The position numbers and the translations under genes are program-made. 64,000 bases of DNA, taken from contig NZ_CADIJO010000001.1 in the NCBI RefSeq assembly GCF_902859705.1, positions 372,001 to 436,000 of the forward strand. The letters run 5' to 3'. Below the pieces are notes generated by a model that saw nothing but the letters and a program-made list of their open reading frames with translations, ran no database searches and was not told the DNA's origin. The first letter of the stretch is position 1. Every line of letters starts with the position of its first letter. The DNA comes from Achromobacter deleyi. Lineage in GTDB: Bacteria > Pseudomonadota > Gammaproteobacteria > Burkholderiales > Burkholderiaceae_B. Positions 18,849 through 31,063 of the stretch are shown one piece after another.

Positions 18849-19667
18849 ATGAAGATCCTCATTTCCACCGATATCGAAGGCGTCGCCGGCGTCTTTCATG
18901 CTGAACAGATCCGCGCCGGCAACGGCGAATACGAGCGCGCCCGCGCCTGGATGACCGCCGAGGCCAACGCCGCGGTGCAAGGCGCCATCGCGGGCGGCGC
19001 CGAAGAGATCCTGGTCAACGATTCGCACGGCGGCTTTCGCAACCTGCTGCCGGACGGCCTGGACGAGCGCGCCCGCCTGGTGCTGGGCAAGCCGCGCTAC
19101 CTGGGCATGATGGGCGGGCTGGAAGAGGGCTGCGATGCCGTCTTCATGATCGGCTACCACTCGCGCTCGCAGGGCCGCGGCGTGCTGGCGCACACGATCA
19201 ACAGCTTTGCCTTTGCCCGCGTCTTCATCAATGGCATGGAACTGGGCGAGGCCGGCCTGTACGGCGCCCTGGCCGGCGAAATGGGCGTGCCGGTCATCCT
19301 GGCGACGGGCGATGATGTCTTCATCTCGGAAACCACCGACCTGTTCCCCGGCGCCCAATGGGTGCAGACCAAGGTGGCCCACGGCCAGGGCAGCGGCGTG
19401 ACCTTGTCGCCGGCCGCCTCGCGCCGCGCCATCACCGCCGCTGCCGAAACCGCCGTCAGAAACATCAAGAAGGCCGTTCCTTTCCGCATCCCGGCCCCTA
19501 TAGAATGCCGGTTGCAGACGCAGACCTCGGCGCTGGCCGACCTGTTCTGCATGTGGCCCACGCTCGAGCGCGTGGACGGCGTGACGCTGCGGTTCACCAC
19601 GGACAGCATGCAGGCCGCCATCCGCACGCTGAACAGCCTGGCCGCCATGTCTTTCATGTTGCGCTAA
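18849..19667 (+). CDS. M55-family D-aminopeptidase, DppA type
   Basis: The protein has 272 residues from the ATG at 18849. It begins MKILISTDIEGVAGVFHAEQ, matching the family's zinc-binding D-x-E-G motif. Further metal and active-site blocks are ILVNDSHGGFRNLLPDGL and FMIGYHSRSQGRGVLAHTINS. Bacillus DppA releases D-alanine from D-Ala-D-Ala and related peptides and forms a decamer. It lies 20 bp after the DmpA-type gene. Two different enzymes for D-residue peptides in tandem point to a peptidoglycan-like or racemised-peptide substrate. Confidence 0.92.
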   Translation: MKILISTDIEGVAGVFHAEQIRAGNGEYERARAWMTAEANAAVQGAIAGGAEEILVNDSHGGFRNLLPDGLDERARLVLGKPRYLGMMGGLEEGCDAVFMIGYHSRSQGRGVLAHTINSFAFARVFINGMELGEAGLYGALAGEMGVPVILATGDDVFISETTDLFPGAQWVQTKVAHGQGSGVTLSPAASRRAITAAAETAVRNIKKAVPFRIPAPIECRLQTQTSALADLFCMWPTLERVDGVTLRFTTDSMQAAIRTLNSLAAMSFMLR

Positions 19668-19675
19668 GGAAACCC

Positions 19676-21466
19676 ATGTCTAGCACCGACGCCCGTATCG
19701 CCCAACTGCGGCAGGCCATGAGCCGCCGCGGTCTGTCCGCCTATATCGTTCCGTCTTCGGATCCGCACCTGTCCGAATACCTGCCCGCGCGCTGGCAGGG
19801 CCGGCGCTGGCTGTCGGGCTTCACGGGGTCGGTGGGCACGCTGGTCGTCACGGCCGATTTCGCCGGCTTGTGGGTCGACAGCCGCTACTGGGTGCAGGCC
19901 GAGGCGCAACTGGCCGGCACGGGCGTGCAGCTGATGAAGATCGCCGTGGCCACCACGCCGGGGCATGTGGACTGGCTGGCCGCCAACACCCGCGCGGGCG
20001 ACGTCATCGGCGTCGACGGCCAGGTGCTGGGCCTGGCGGCGTTCCGCGCCTTGTCGGTGGCCGCCGCCACGTCGGGCGCCACGCTGGAAATCCGCGCTGA
20101 CCTGCTGGACGACGTCTGGTCCGACCGCGCCGGCCTGCCCACGGCCGCCATCTACGAACACGTGGCGCCGCAGGCGTGCGTGTCGCGCGCCGACAAGCTG
20201 GCCCAGGTGCGCCATGCCATGCGCGGCCACGGCGCCGACGTGCACTTCGTCAGCACGCTGGACGACATCGCCTGGCTGTTCAACCTGCGCGGCGCCGACG
20301 TCGACTACAACCCCGTATTCGTCGGCCACGCCCTGATCGGCCTGGATCACGCCACGCTGTTTGTCGCCGACGGCAAGGTCGATGACGCCCTGCGCGCCGT
20401 CCTGGCCGCCGATGGCGTCGAGGTGGCGGGCTACGCCCAGGCCGCCGACGCGCTGGCCTCGCTGGAACTGGACCAGAAGCTCCTGATCGACCCGGCCCGC
20501 GTCACCTGCGGCGTGTTCCACGCAATGGACCCGGCCGTGCCCCGCGTCGAAGCCATCAACCCGTCCACGCTGCTCAAGTCGCGCAAGACCGACGCCGAAC
20601 TGGCCAACGTGCGCCAGGCCATGGCGCAGGACGGCGCGGCGCTCTGTGAGTTCTTCGCCTGGTTCGAAGGCGCGCTGGGCCGCGACCCGATCACCGAACT
20701 GACCATCGACGAACAGATCACCGCCGCCCGCGCGCGCCGGCCCGATTACGTCTGCCCCAGCTTTGCCACCATCGCCGGCTTCAACGCCAATGGCGCCATG
20801 CCGCATTACCGCGCCACGCGCGAATCGCATGCGGTGATCGAAGGCGACGGCCTGCTGCTGATCGATTCGGGCGGCCAGTACCTGGGCGGCACCACCGACA
20901 TTACCCGGGTCGTCGCCGTGGGCACGCCCAATGCCGACCAGAAGGTCGATTTCACGCTGGTGCTCAAGGGCATGATCGCGCTGTCGCGCGCCGCGTTCCC
21001 GCGCGGTACGCCGTCGCCCATGCTGGACGCCATCGCCCGCGCCCCGATCTGGGAAGGCGGCGCCGAATATGGCCACGGCACCGGTCACGGCGTGGGCTAC
21101 TTCCTGAACGTGCACGAAGGCCCGCAAGTCATCTCGTACCGCGCGGCCCCGGGCCCGCACACCGCCATGGAACCCGGCATGATCACCTCGAACGAACCGG
21201 GCATCTACCGCCCTGGCCGCTGGGGCGTGCGCATCGAAAACCTGGTGGCCAACCGCAGCTGGCTGACCTCGGAACTGGGCGAGTTCCTGTGTTTCGAGAC
21301 CCTGACGCTGTGCCCGATCGACACCCGCTGCATCGAACCGACGCTCTTGCGCGCCGACGAGATCGCCTGGCTCAACGAGTACCACAAGACCGTGTTCGAG
21401 CGCCTGTCGCCGCTGGTGCAGGGCGAGGCCCTGGCCTGGCTGGAACGCCGTACCGCGGCAATCTGA
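19676..21466 (+). CDS. M24-family Xaa-Pro aminopeptidase (long, three-domain form)
   Basis: The protein has 596 residues from the ATG at 19676 (SD AGGAAAC). Two creatinase N-terminal-like domains (about 1-300) precede the pita-bread catalytic domain, as in the roughly 600-residue eukaryote-like XPNPEP form. Dimetal ligands are visible: two Asp in LIDSGGQYLGGTTDITR, His in HGTGHGVGYFLNVHEGP, and two Glu in TSNEPGIYRPGRWGVRIEN. It frees N-terminal residues preceding proline. It is the last gene of the peptide operon, eight bases after dppA and just before a strong terminator. Confidence 0.93.
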   Translation: MSSTDARIAQLRQAMSRRGLSAYIVPSSDPHLSEYLPARWQGRRWLSGFTGSVGTLVVTADFAGLWVDSRYWVQAEAQLAGTGVQLMKIAVATTPGHVDWLAANTRAGDVIGVDGQVLGLAAFRALSVAAATSGATLEIRADLLDDVWSDRAGLPTAAIYEHVAPQACVSRADKLAQVRHAMRGHGADVHFVSTLDDIAWLFNLRGADVDYNPVFVGHALIGLDHATLFVADGKVDDALRAVLAADGVEVAGYAQAADALASLELDQKLLIDPARVTCGVFHAMDPAVPRVEAINPSTLLKSRKTDAELANVRQAMAQDGAALCEFFAWFEGALGRDPITELTIDEQITAARARRPDYVCPSFATIAGFNANGAMPHYRATRESHAVIEGDGLLLIDSGGQYLGGTTDITRVVAVGTPNADQKVDFTLVLKGMIALSRAAFPRGTPSPMLDAIARAPIWEGGAEYGHGTGHGVGYFLNVHEGPQVISYRAAPGPHTAMEPGMITSNEPGIYRPGRWGVRIENLVANRSWLTSELGEFLCFETLTLCPIDTRCIEPTLLRADEIAWLNEYHKTVFERLSPLVQGEALAWLERRTAAI

Positions 21467-21485
21467 CCTTGCCGTCGCGCGATTG

Positions 21486-21512
21486 AAAAAAGGCCCCGCG
21501 GGGCCTTTTTTC
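21486..21512. terminator. Bidirectional intrinsic terminator after the peptide operon
   Basis: AAAAAAGGCCCC / GGGGCCTTTTTT stem with a 2-nt GC centre lies 19 bp after the aminopeptidase stop. Both strands have T runs, so it can also serve the minus-strand membrane-protein gene ending at 21557. Confidence 0.92.
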
Positions 21513-21556
21513 TTTGGGGGCAGGCCGGGCAGCTCGCCCGGTGGCGCATCAGCCGT

Positions 21557-22579
21557 TCACACGCGTCCGGCGTCGATCAGGGTGTCGCGCTCGGCATTGC
21601 GGCGACGGTAGAACAGCCGCGCGCCAATGACGCAGCCCAGCACCAGCAGCGCGATGTACACCGCCAGCGAGAACACGGCGGCGCTGTTCGAGGACGAGGC
21701 GCGGGCCAATTGGCTCCAGCTCATGGCCCGCAGGGCCAGGATGGACAGGCCGACGCCCAGCACCTGGGCCATCCAGAACGCGAAACTGCCATGGGCGACG
21801 GCGCGGCCGACGCCCGCCGCGCCCAGCGCCTGGGGTACCGCCTTGCGGCAGGCCAGCACCGCCGCCGCCATCACCACCACCGGCAACACCCAGTAGCCGA
21901 ATGCATACTGGATCAGATCGGCCGACAGCGTCTGCATCTGCAGGAAAGCGCCCAGCGCCAGGGACACGTGCACTTGCCACAGCAAGAGCGTGGCCCCGGC
22001 GATCCAGGCGGCATGGCGCGCCAGATAGGGCCGCGCCCCGGCGCCGACGGCGGGTGTCACGCTCCAGGCGGCCACGCGCACCGCCAGCCAGCTGCCCAGG
22101 CCCCCCAGCAGGATGCCGACCAGCTTGAGCGGCACGCCCATCACCAGCGCACGCGTGATGTCGCGGTAAAAGCCCAGGTTCTCGTCCAGCCATTCCCGGT
22201 ATGTCGTGATCAGCCAGAACATGCCTTGCTGCAGCAGCGTCAGGGCGGCGGAATGGAGCACGTTGTAGACGAGCAATACCGCCAGCAGCACGGCCACCAT
22301 CTTGCCCGGGCGGTCCACGCCGCCCGCGCCCTGGCGGGCCAGCCAGCGCTGCGCGGTGCACCAGGCCACCAGGCCGCCCAGGACGGCGCCAGCGAACATC
22401 TGCGCCACGGTCGGCGCCAGCATCCCGGGGCGTTCATAGATCTCGCGCATCCGCTCGGCAAAAGGCGACGCCAGCACGATATAGGCTTGCAGCAGGATGG
22501 CGTAGGCAAGGTTCAGGCAGGCCGCGGCGGTGGCCAGGCGCCAGGGCAGGGAGAGGGAACGGTCGGGCAGGGCGGTCAT
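21557..22579 (-). CDS. Conserved polytopic membrane protein of unknown function
   Basis: The protein has 340 residues from the ATG at 22579; an in-frame ATG at 22627 would add 16. Neither has a good ribosome site. About eight hydrophobic spans are visible, for example LATAAACLNLAYAILLQAYIVLA near the N-terminus, MVAVLLAVLLVYNVLHSAALTLL, and AVFSLAVYIALLVLGCVIGARLFY near the end. Codon use is normal for the window, and the frame is consistent over its whole length. I do not recognise a family. It is divergent from pyrG and convergent with the peptide operon. Confidence 0.7.
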   Translation of the reverse strand: MTALPDRSLSLPWRLATAAACLNLAYAILLQAYIVLASPFAERMREIYERPGMLAPTVAQMFAGAVLGGLVAWCTAQRWLARQGAGGVDRPGKMVAVLLAVLLVYNVLHSAALTLLQQGMFWLITTYREWLDENLGFYRDITRALVMGVPLKLVGILLGGLGSWLAVRVAAWSVTPAVGAGARPYLARHAAWIAGATLLLWQVHVSLALGAFLQMQTLSADLIQYAFGYWVLPVVVMAAAVLACRKAVPQALGAAGVGRAVAHGSFAFWMAQVLGVGLSILALRAMSWSQLARASSSNSAAVFSLAVYIALLVLGCVIGARLFYRRRNAERDTLIDAGRV

Positions 22580-22711
22580 CGGGTCGGGCGGGTTTCCGGT
22601 CAGGGGGAGAAAATCGGGGACGAACATAGCACGAAGCGCGCGACCGCCCCTGCCGCGGGCGGGCCCGGGCCGGGGCCGGCAAATGTTACTCCTCGTCGCT
22701 AGGGGAAAACC

Positions 22712-24436
<1,725 letters not shown>

Positions 24437-24441
24437 TGCGC

Positions 24442-24525
24442 GCCTGCGGCCGCGAGTTCCGCATGCGGATGCTCGCGGCCGCAGGCAGTCGACCTGGCGC
24501 CGCCCTGTACGGCGGCGCTTCTTTC
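24442..24525 (+). terminator. pyrG 3' structure: long hairpin followed by intrinsic terminator
   Basis: Five bases after the pyrG stop is a perfect 15-bp inverted repeat (24442-24456 with 24472-24486), whose loop contains a further palindrome TCCGCA-TGCGGA (24458-24469). Eleven bases on is a second hairpin, GCGCCGCC / GGCGGCGC (24497-24518), with the tail TTCTTTC, which looks like the true intrinsic terminator. The first, very stable hairpin may protect the 3' end. Confidence 0.8.
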
Positions 24526-24639
24526 GGATACAACCAATTAGCATCGGATATGCGTTGCCGGACCGCCTTGGGCGACACTGGCCGCTTCACTGTATCCGCC
24601 CGCTGATACCCGTCAACCCAACTGCCCTGAAGGAACCCC

Positions 24640-26215
<1,576 letters not shown>

Positions 26216-26279
26216 TGTAAGCAGGCTGCGGCAGGCGCCGCAGCCTCTTTCACGCCACGACTGCTGAGGGTTCCCGCGT

Positions 26280-26756
26280 ATGCGCCTGTTGTTCCTGGTG
26301 CTGTTCGTGCTGCTAGGCCTGATCCAATACCCGCTTTGGCTGGGTAAGGGCGGGTGGTTCAAGGTCTGGGACCTGCAACGCCAGGTTTCGGCCCAGCGCG
26401 AAACCAACGAAGGCCTGCGCGCGCGCAATGCGGCGCTCGAGGCCGAGGTGCGCGATCTGGAAAATGGCTCGGGCGCCATCGAAGAACGCGCCCGCGGCGA
26501 ATTGGGCATGATGCGCGACGGTGAAGTCTTCGTGCACATCCTGCCGCAGAACACCCAGCCGCCCGCTGGCGGCGCCTCGCTGGCGACTGACGCCGCAACC
26601 AAGCCCGCCACCGCCACGCGCGCCAGCGCACCGGCCGGGGCCGCCAGGCCGGCCGCTGCCAAACCCGCCACGCCCAGGCCCGCCACGACGCAACCCGCCG
26701 CCGCCCGCCCGGGCAACGCCAAGCCGGCCAACACGCCCCCTGCACGCCAGCAATAA
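26280..26756 (+). CDS. ftsB: Cell division protein FtsB with extended Ala/Pro tail
   Basis: The protein has 158 residues. It is a bitopic septal protein that joins FtsL and FtsQ in the divisome. A membrane span covers residues 2-19 ([18 protein letters not shown]). The family-specific [17 protein letters not shown] follows, then a leucine-zipper coiled coil (about 35-65) and [22 protein letters not shown]. Residues 95-158 form an extra low-complexity Ala/Pro/Thr tail beyond the roughly 95-residue core typical of the family. Bordetella/Achromobacter relatives may share such tails. It follows eno by 64 bp. Confidence 0.93.
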   Translation: MRLLFLVLFVLLGLIQYPLWLGKGGWFKVWDLQRQVSAQRETNEGLRARNAALEAEVRDLENGSGAIEERARGELGMMRDGEVFVHILPQNTQPPAGGASLATDAATKPATATRASAPAGAARPAAAKPATPRPATTQPAAARPGNAKPANTPPARQQ

Positions 26757-26831
26757 GGCCGCGTCAGCGGCGGTAGCCCGCGGGTCTGTACCGACCGTCG
26801 CGGCTGCATTGTTGCGCGCCTCAAGGGCGCC

Positions 26832-27575
26832 TCAAGGGCAGCGCAAGCTGCGGCATGCCCCTGCCACCATGCCCGCCGGATAGGCCTTGCCAGCCGCCCA
26901 ATCCACCGGGTGCGACTGCATTTCCATTTCAAGTTCCATGCCGATGGGCGCCAGCCCCCGAGCCCGCGCGGCCGACGCATAGCTGCCGTCGGCCTCGGAC
27001 AGGGCCGCCAGCAACGCACGCAGCGGCGGCAGCATAGGCTGGTACAGGTAGGTCAGCCGCAGTTTGAGCGTGTTGGCGCGAAAGATGTCGCGCGGCTCGG
27101 GCAGCGGACGGCGCGCCTGCTGCAGATCCTGGTAGTTGTGGTCGATGGCGCGCAGGCCGCGCGGGGCGGTCGTGTCCAGCCCTGGGCGGGCGTGGTCGCG
27201 GAAGGCCTGGGCGTCGGGTTGCAGGACTTCGATGCGCCAGGGGGTACTGCCCATCAGGGCGGCCAGGCGCTCCAGTTGCCGGGATTGGTTCTGGCGGGCG
27301 CCGACCTGGCCCTGGGCATCGGCGTGCAGCGGCAGCAGCGCTTGCAGGAAGGCACTGCGGATACGGGCGGGATCGCCATGGGACGTGGCGCCGGCGCGCG
27401 CGCCTTCCATCAAGGCCAGGTGGGCGATCTGGCGAACGCCGTGCCAGCGGGCCGCCTCGACGGTCAATAGACCTGCCAGCAGCACGGCCATTGCGGCGAC
27501 GGCGAATTCGATGGCGGCAGCCCCGCATTGACGCGGGCGCGCGGCGCCCGGGCGGGCAAGAAAAAAGGCGGTCAT
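26832..27575 (-). CDS. TadE-like pseudopilin/secreted protein, isolated
   Basis: The protein has 247 residues from the ATG at 27575 (MTAFFLARPG); an ATG eight codons upstream is an alternative. The N-terminus has the TadE-like pattern: a short basic leader, then GAAAIEFAVAAMAVLLAGLLTVEAARWHGVRQI. Here Glu23 lies within the hydrophobic span and is followed by a helix typical of Flp-pilus minor pseudopilins. The rest is a periplasmic domain without recognised motifs, with LKLRLTYLYQPMLPPLRALLAA near the end as in TadE/TadG proteins. No other tad or flp genes are in the window. It is convergent with ftsB. Confidence 0.7.
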   Translation of the reverse strand: MTAFFLARPGAARPRQCGAAAIEFAVAAMAVLLAGLLTVEAARWHGVRQIAHLALMEGARAGATSHGDPARIRSAFLQALLPLHADAQGQVGARQNQSRQLERLAALMGSTPWRIEVLQPDAQAFRDHARPGLDTTAPRGLRAIDHNYQDLQQARRPLPEPRDIFRANTLKLRLTYLYQPMLPPLRALLAALSEADGSYASAARARGLAPIGMELEMEMQSHPVDWAAGKAYPAGMVAGACRSLRCP

Positions 27576-27684
27576 GGCCGGCCAGTGTGGCGCGGGCATG
27601 ACCGCCTGTCGATCCGTGAATGCCGAGGGTATCGGCCCTGCACGTGGTGCTGTCGCGAGCTGTCGCCCAAGGGCGACAGCCGGA

Positions 27685-28614
27685 TCAATGCACCGTCGGC
27701 GGGGCGTCGCCCGTGGGGGACGTGTTGGGCGTGAACAGGGCGGCGCAGTCGACGGCGTCGAAGGCGTAGGGCTTGCCACAGAAATCGCAGGACACGTCGA
27801 CCTGGCCGCGTTCGGCCAGGATGTCGTTCACTTCTTCTTCGCCCAGCGAACGCAGCATGTTGGCCACGCGCTCGCGGGTGCAGGGACAGTGCCAGCGTAC
27901 CGGCTGCGGGTCGAACGCCACCAGCGTCTCTTCCCAGTACAGGCGGTGGATCAGGGTGTCGATGTCGGTGGCAAGCAGTTCGTCGCGCTTGAGCGTGCTG
28001 GCCAGCGCCACGGCGCGGTCCCAGGTCTCGGCCGCGGCCTGCTCGCTCAGGATGGGGGCATCCGAGCCGCCATGGTAGGGCAGGCGCTGGATCAGCATGC
28101 CCGCCGCGTGGTCGGCGTCGGCGCCCAGCCACAGGCGGGTGTCCAGCTGTTCGGACGCCTTCATGTAGTGCTGCAGCGCCTCGGCCACGGTGTCGCCTTC
28201 CAGCGGCACGATGCCCTGGTAGGTCTGCTGGCCCGGTACCTTGCGCTGCGGGTCCAGCACCACGATGAAGCGGCCGTTGCCGCCGGGGTTCAGCAGGCTT
28301 TGCATGGTGCCGTCGGCCGGGACTTCATGGCCTTCGCGCACCTTGACGGTGGCGCGCAGGCTCAGGTCGGAACGGCATTCGACCACCAGCAAGGCGATCG
28401 GGCCGTCGCCCTGGATCTGCAGCACCAGCGAGCCGTCGAACTTGATGTTGGCGGCGAGCAGGGTCGACGCCGCGACCAGTTCACCCAGCAGGTGGGTGAT
28501 GGCGGGCGGGTAGTCGTGGTTGGCCTGGACGGCTTTCCACGTATCCGTCAGGCGCACCGCTTGAACGCGGACGCTACGGTCTTCGAGGAGGTATTTTTTA
28601 AGCTGATCGGTCAT
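27685..28614 (-). CDS. hslO: Redox-regulated chaperone Hsp33
   Basis: The protein has 309 residues. It is a holdase chaperone switched on by oxidation and unfolding. The N-terminal core is complete, and the C-terminal zinc switch has its four Cys as CPC and, about 30 residues later, CDFC (in VSCDFCGKPYAFD). It has a few more C-terminal residues than Escherichia coli Hsp33 (about 292). It is on the same strand as, and 85 bp downstream of, the gamma-carbonic anhydrase gene. Confidence 0.95.
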   Translation of the reverse strand: MTDQLKKYLLEDRSVRVQAVRLTDTWKAVQANHDYPPAITHLLGELVAASTLLAANIKFDGSLVLQIQGDGPIALLVVECRSDLSLRATVKVREGHEVPADGTMQSLLNPGGNGRFIVVLDPQRKVPGQQTYQGIVPLEGDTVAEALQHYMKASEQLDTRLWLGADADHAAGMLIQRLPYHGGSDAPILSEQAAAETWDRAVALASTLKRDELLATDIDTLIHRLYWEETLVAFDPQPVRWHCPCTRERVANMLRSLGEEEVNDILAERGQVDVSCDFCGKPYAFDAVDCAALFTPNTSPTGDAPPTVH

Positions 28615-28699
28615 AGGGGAATGTTAGCCGATCAGACGCCCCGATTTCCCCTGCCGGCAGCAGGGGCGTTGGGGTCACAGGAGGCTTCCCCTGGGGGCT

Positions 28700-29221
28700 T
28701 CAGGCCAGCCGCTTGAGCGCCGTCTTGTAGTGTTGGCCGCGCGCCACGTAATGGGCCGTGTTCTTGTGCAGATTGGCGATTTCGTCGGGCGACAGCTCGC
28801 GCACGATCTTGCCGATGCCGATGACCAGGGAATTGTCGGGAATGACCCGGTCTTCGGGGATGATGGCGCCGGCGCCGATCAGGCAGTTGCGCCCGATCAC
28901 GGCGTTGTTCAGCACGATGGCCTGCATGCCCACCAGCGCGCCTTCATGGATGGTACAGCCGTGCAGCATGGCCTGGTGGCCCACGGTGACGTTGGGGCCG
29001 ATGGTCATGGGACAGCCCGTATCCACGTGCAGCACGCTGCCTTCCTGGATGTTGGTGCCCTGGCGGATCAGGATCGCGTCGTTGTCGCCGCGAATGGACA
29101 CGTGCGACCAGATGCTGACACCGGCCTCCAGGGTGACGTTGCCGATGATGTCGGCGCTGTCGGCCACGTAGGCGGCAGGATCGATGCGGGGAATGAGGTC
29201 GTCGAGCTGGTAAATGGGCAT
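28700..29221 (-). CDS. Gamma-class carbonic anhydrase family protein (YrdA/PaaY-like)
   Basis: The protein has 173 residues. It is a left-handed beta-helix of hexapeptide repeats, which forms a trimer. Zinc-binding His positions are conserved in LHVDTGCPMTIGPNVTVGHQAMLHGCTI, along with the RGDNDAILI and NIQEGSVLHVD blocks. The role is CO2/bicarbonate interconversion or an undefined hexapeptide-family function; many YrdA-like members lack proven activity. It ends 85 bp before hslO, and 46 bp separate it from the upstream acyl-CoA synthetase gene. Confidence 0.92.
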   Translation of the reverse strand: MPIYQLDDLIPRIDPAAYVADSADIIGNVTLEAGVSIWSHVSIRGDNDAILIRQGTNIQEGSVLHVDTGCPMTIGPNVTVGHQAMLHGCTIHEGALVGMQAIVLNNAVIGRNCLIGAGAIIPEDRVIPDNSLVIGIGKIVRELSPDEIANLHKNTAHYVARGQHYKTALKRLA

Positions 29222-29267
29222 GCCGTGTCTCCGGATGCGGCGGCGGGCCAGGCGGCCCCGCCTGCCG

Positions 29268-30935
29268 TCAGTGTGGCTTGGCGGCCCGCGCGCGTTCTTC
29301 TTCGCGCAGGCGCAGGATGCGACGCTGGATTTTACCGGTGGTGGTCATGGGCAATTCTTCGACGAATTCGATTTCCTTGGGGTATTCGTACGGCGCCAGG
29401 CGCTCGCGCACGTGTTCCTGCAGGTTCTCGATGATGTCGCTGCGATCGCGCTGCGCGAATTCCGGGGTCAGTACCACATAGGCCTTGACCACCGCCCCAC
29501 GCTCGGCGTCCGGCTTGGGCACCACGGCAGCGTTCGCTACCGCCGGATGGCCGATCAGGCAGCTTTCGATTTCACCGGGGCCGATACGATAGCCCGACGA
29601 CTTGAAGACGTCGTCGGCCCGACCGGCGTACCAGAGGTAGCCGTCGGCATCCACCCGGGCCAGGTCGCCCGTCAGGCACCAGTCGCCCTTGAACTTGGCC
29701 TGGGTGGCGGCGTCGTTGCGCCAGTAGCCCAGGAACAGGATCGGGTCGGGGTAGCCGTGGATGTCGTTGCGGTTGACCGCGATTTCGCCGGTTTCGCCGG
29801 CCGCCACGGGCTGGCCCGCATCGTCCAGCACGGCGACGCGGTGGCCCGGGTAGGGGCGGCCCATGCTGCCCGGCTTGGCCGGCCAGCGCTTCTGGCTGTT
29901 GCCCACCACATAGTTCATTTCGGTCTGGCCGAACATCTCGTTGGGCGTGACGCCCAGCGCGGACTGGCACCACTCGAAGACGGTCTCGCCCACGCTCTCG
30001 CCGGCGCTCATGATGGAACGCAGGGCCAGCTGGTAATGATTGCGGGGCTCCGGCACCGTTTTCATCATCATCTTCAGCGCGGTGGGGAAGAGGAAGGTGT
30101 TGGTGACCTGGTAGCGCTCCATCAGTTCGAAAGCGCGTTCGACCGAGAAGCGTCCGCGGGTGCCGACGATGGGGTGGCCGAAATACAGCGTGGGCAGCAG
30201 CGCGTCCATCATGCCGCCGGTCCAGGCCCAGTCGGCGGGCGACCAGAACACGTCGGCGGGCCGCGGGAACCAGTCTTGCGAGGCCACGAAGCCCGGCAGA
30301 TTGCCGATCAGCACGCTGTGGGGCAGCAGGGCGCCCTTGGGCGCGCCGGTGGTGCCGGACGTATAGAGCAGGATGGCCGGGTCCGACGAGCGGGTGGGCA
30401 CCGGCTTGAATTCACTGGGTTGGCGCGCCAGCAGGCTGCGCCAGGGCAGCACGCGCTCGTCGGCGAAACCGATGCCGATGATCTGCTGCAGGGCGGGGCA
30501 ATGGTCGCTGACGGCCAGCAGGTTGGCGCTGGAGGCGTGGTCGACGATGGCGACGCGGGTGTCCGAATCGCACAGGCGGCTTTGCAGGGCTTCGGGGCCG
30601 AACAAGGTGGACAACGGCAGTACCACGCCGCCCACGCTGTAGATGGCCATGTGGGCGACGACGGTTTCCGGGCGTTGTCCCAAAACCACACCGACCCGGT
30701 CGCCACGGCCCACGCCCATCTTCACCAGGCCGTTGGCCAGTTGATTGGCGGCCTCGGCCAGCCGCGCATAGGTCCAGACCTCGCGGTTGCCGGCTTCATC
30801 TTCGTAGTAGATGGCGATGCGCCGCGCATCCGGACTACTGGATGCCCAGCGGTGGCAGCACGCTTCCGCAATGTTGAACTGGGTGGGAACCAGCCAGCGG
30901 AATGATTGGTAGAGCGCCTGATATTGGTCGTTCAT
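29268..30935 (-). CDS. AMP-dependent acyl-CoA synthetase
   Basis: The protein has 555 residues. It activates a carboxylate to its CoA thioester via an acyl-adenylate. The P-loop motif is ILLYTSGTTGAPKGALLPHSVL. GQTEMNYVVGN (A5), YAGRADDVFKSSGYRIGPGEIESCLIGHPAV (A7-A8) and the catalytic Lys in TTTGKIQRRILRLRE (A10) are all present. The overall layout (MNDQYQALYQSFRWLVPTQFNIAEACCHRWA) resembles acetyl-CoA/medium-chain synthetases of the AcsM type. The substrate is probably a short or medium-chain acid. Confidence 0.92.
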   Translation of the reverse strand: MNDQYQALYQSFRWLVPTQFNIAEACCHRWASSSPDARRIAIYYEDEAGNREVWTYARLAEAANQLANGLVKMGVGRGDRVGVVLGQRPETVVAHMAIYSVGGVVLPLSTLFGPEALQSRLCDSDTRVAIVDHASSANLLAVSDHCPALQQIIGIGFADERVLPWRSLLARQPSEFKPVPTRSSDPAILLYTSGTTGAPKGALLPHSVLIGNLPGFVASQDWFPRPADVFWSPADWAWTGGMMDALLPTLYFGHPIVGTRGRFSVERAFELMERYQVTNTFLFPTALKMMMKTVPEPRNHYQLALRSIMSAGESVGETVFEWCQSALGVTPNEMFGQTEMNYVVGNSQKRWPAKPGSMGRPYPGHRVAVLDDAGQPVAAGETGEIAVNRNDIHGYPDPILFLGYWRNDAATQAKFKGDWCLTGDLARVDADGYLWYAGRADDVFKSSGYRIGPGEIESCLIGHPAVANAAVVPKPDAERGAVVKAYVVLTPEFAQRDRSDIIENLQEHVRERLAPYEYPKEIEFVEELPMTTTGKIQRRILRLREEERARAAKPH

Positions 30936-31063
30936 GGCCCTATGTTGTAAGCATGTTGCAGCGTGAACGGGTCAGTTTTTGCCCGTTGCCCCAACTGCAA
31001 GCATGACCTAGAGGGCCGTGAACTGCAATATCCCCGTTGCGTAACGGGGACGTATAAGGGTTA

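Noticed and set aside
28648..28666. Hairpin CCCCTGC / GCAGGGG after the gamma-carbonic anhydrase gene
   Set aside because: There is no T tract, and it lies close to the hslO start, so it was not called a terminator.
31032..31049. Hairpin CCCCGTT / AACGGGG between two minus-strand genes, considered as a terminator
   Set aside because: Neither strand has a T run after it. It may be structural only.
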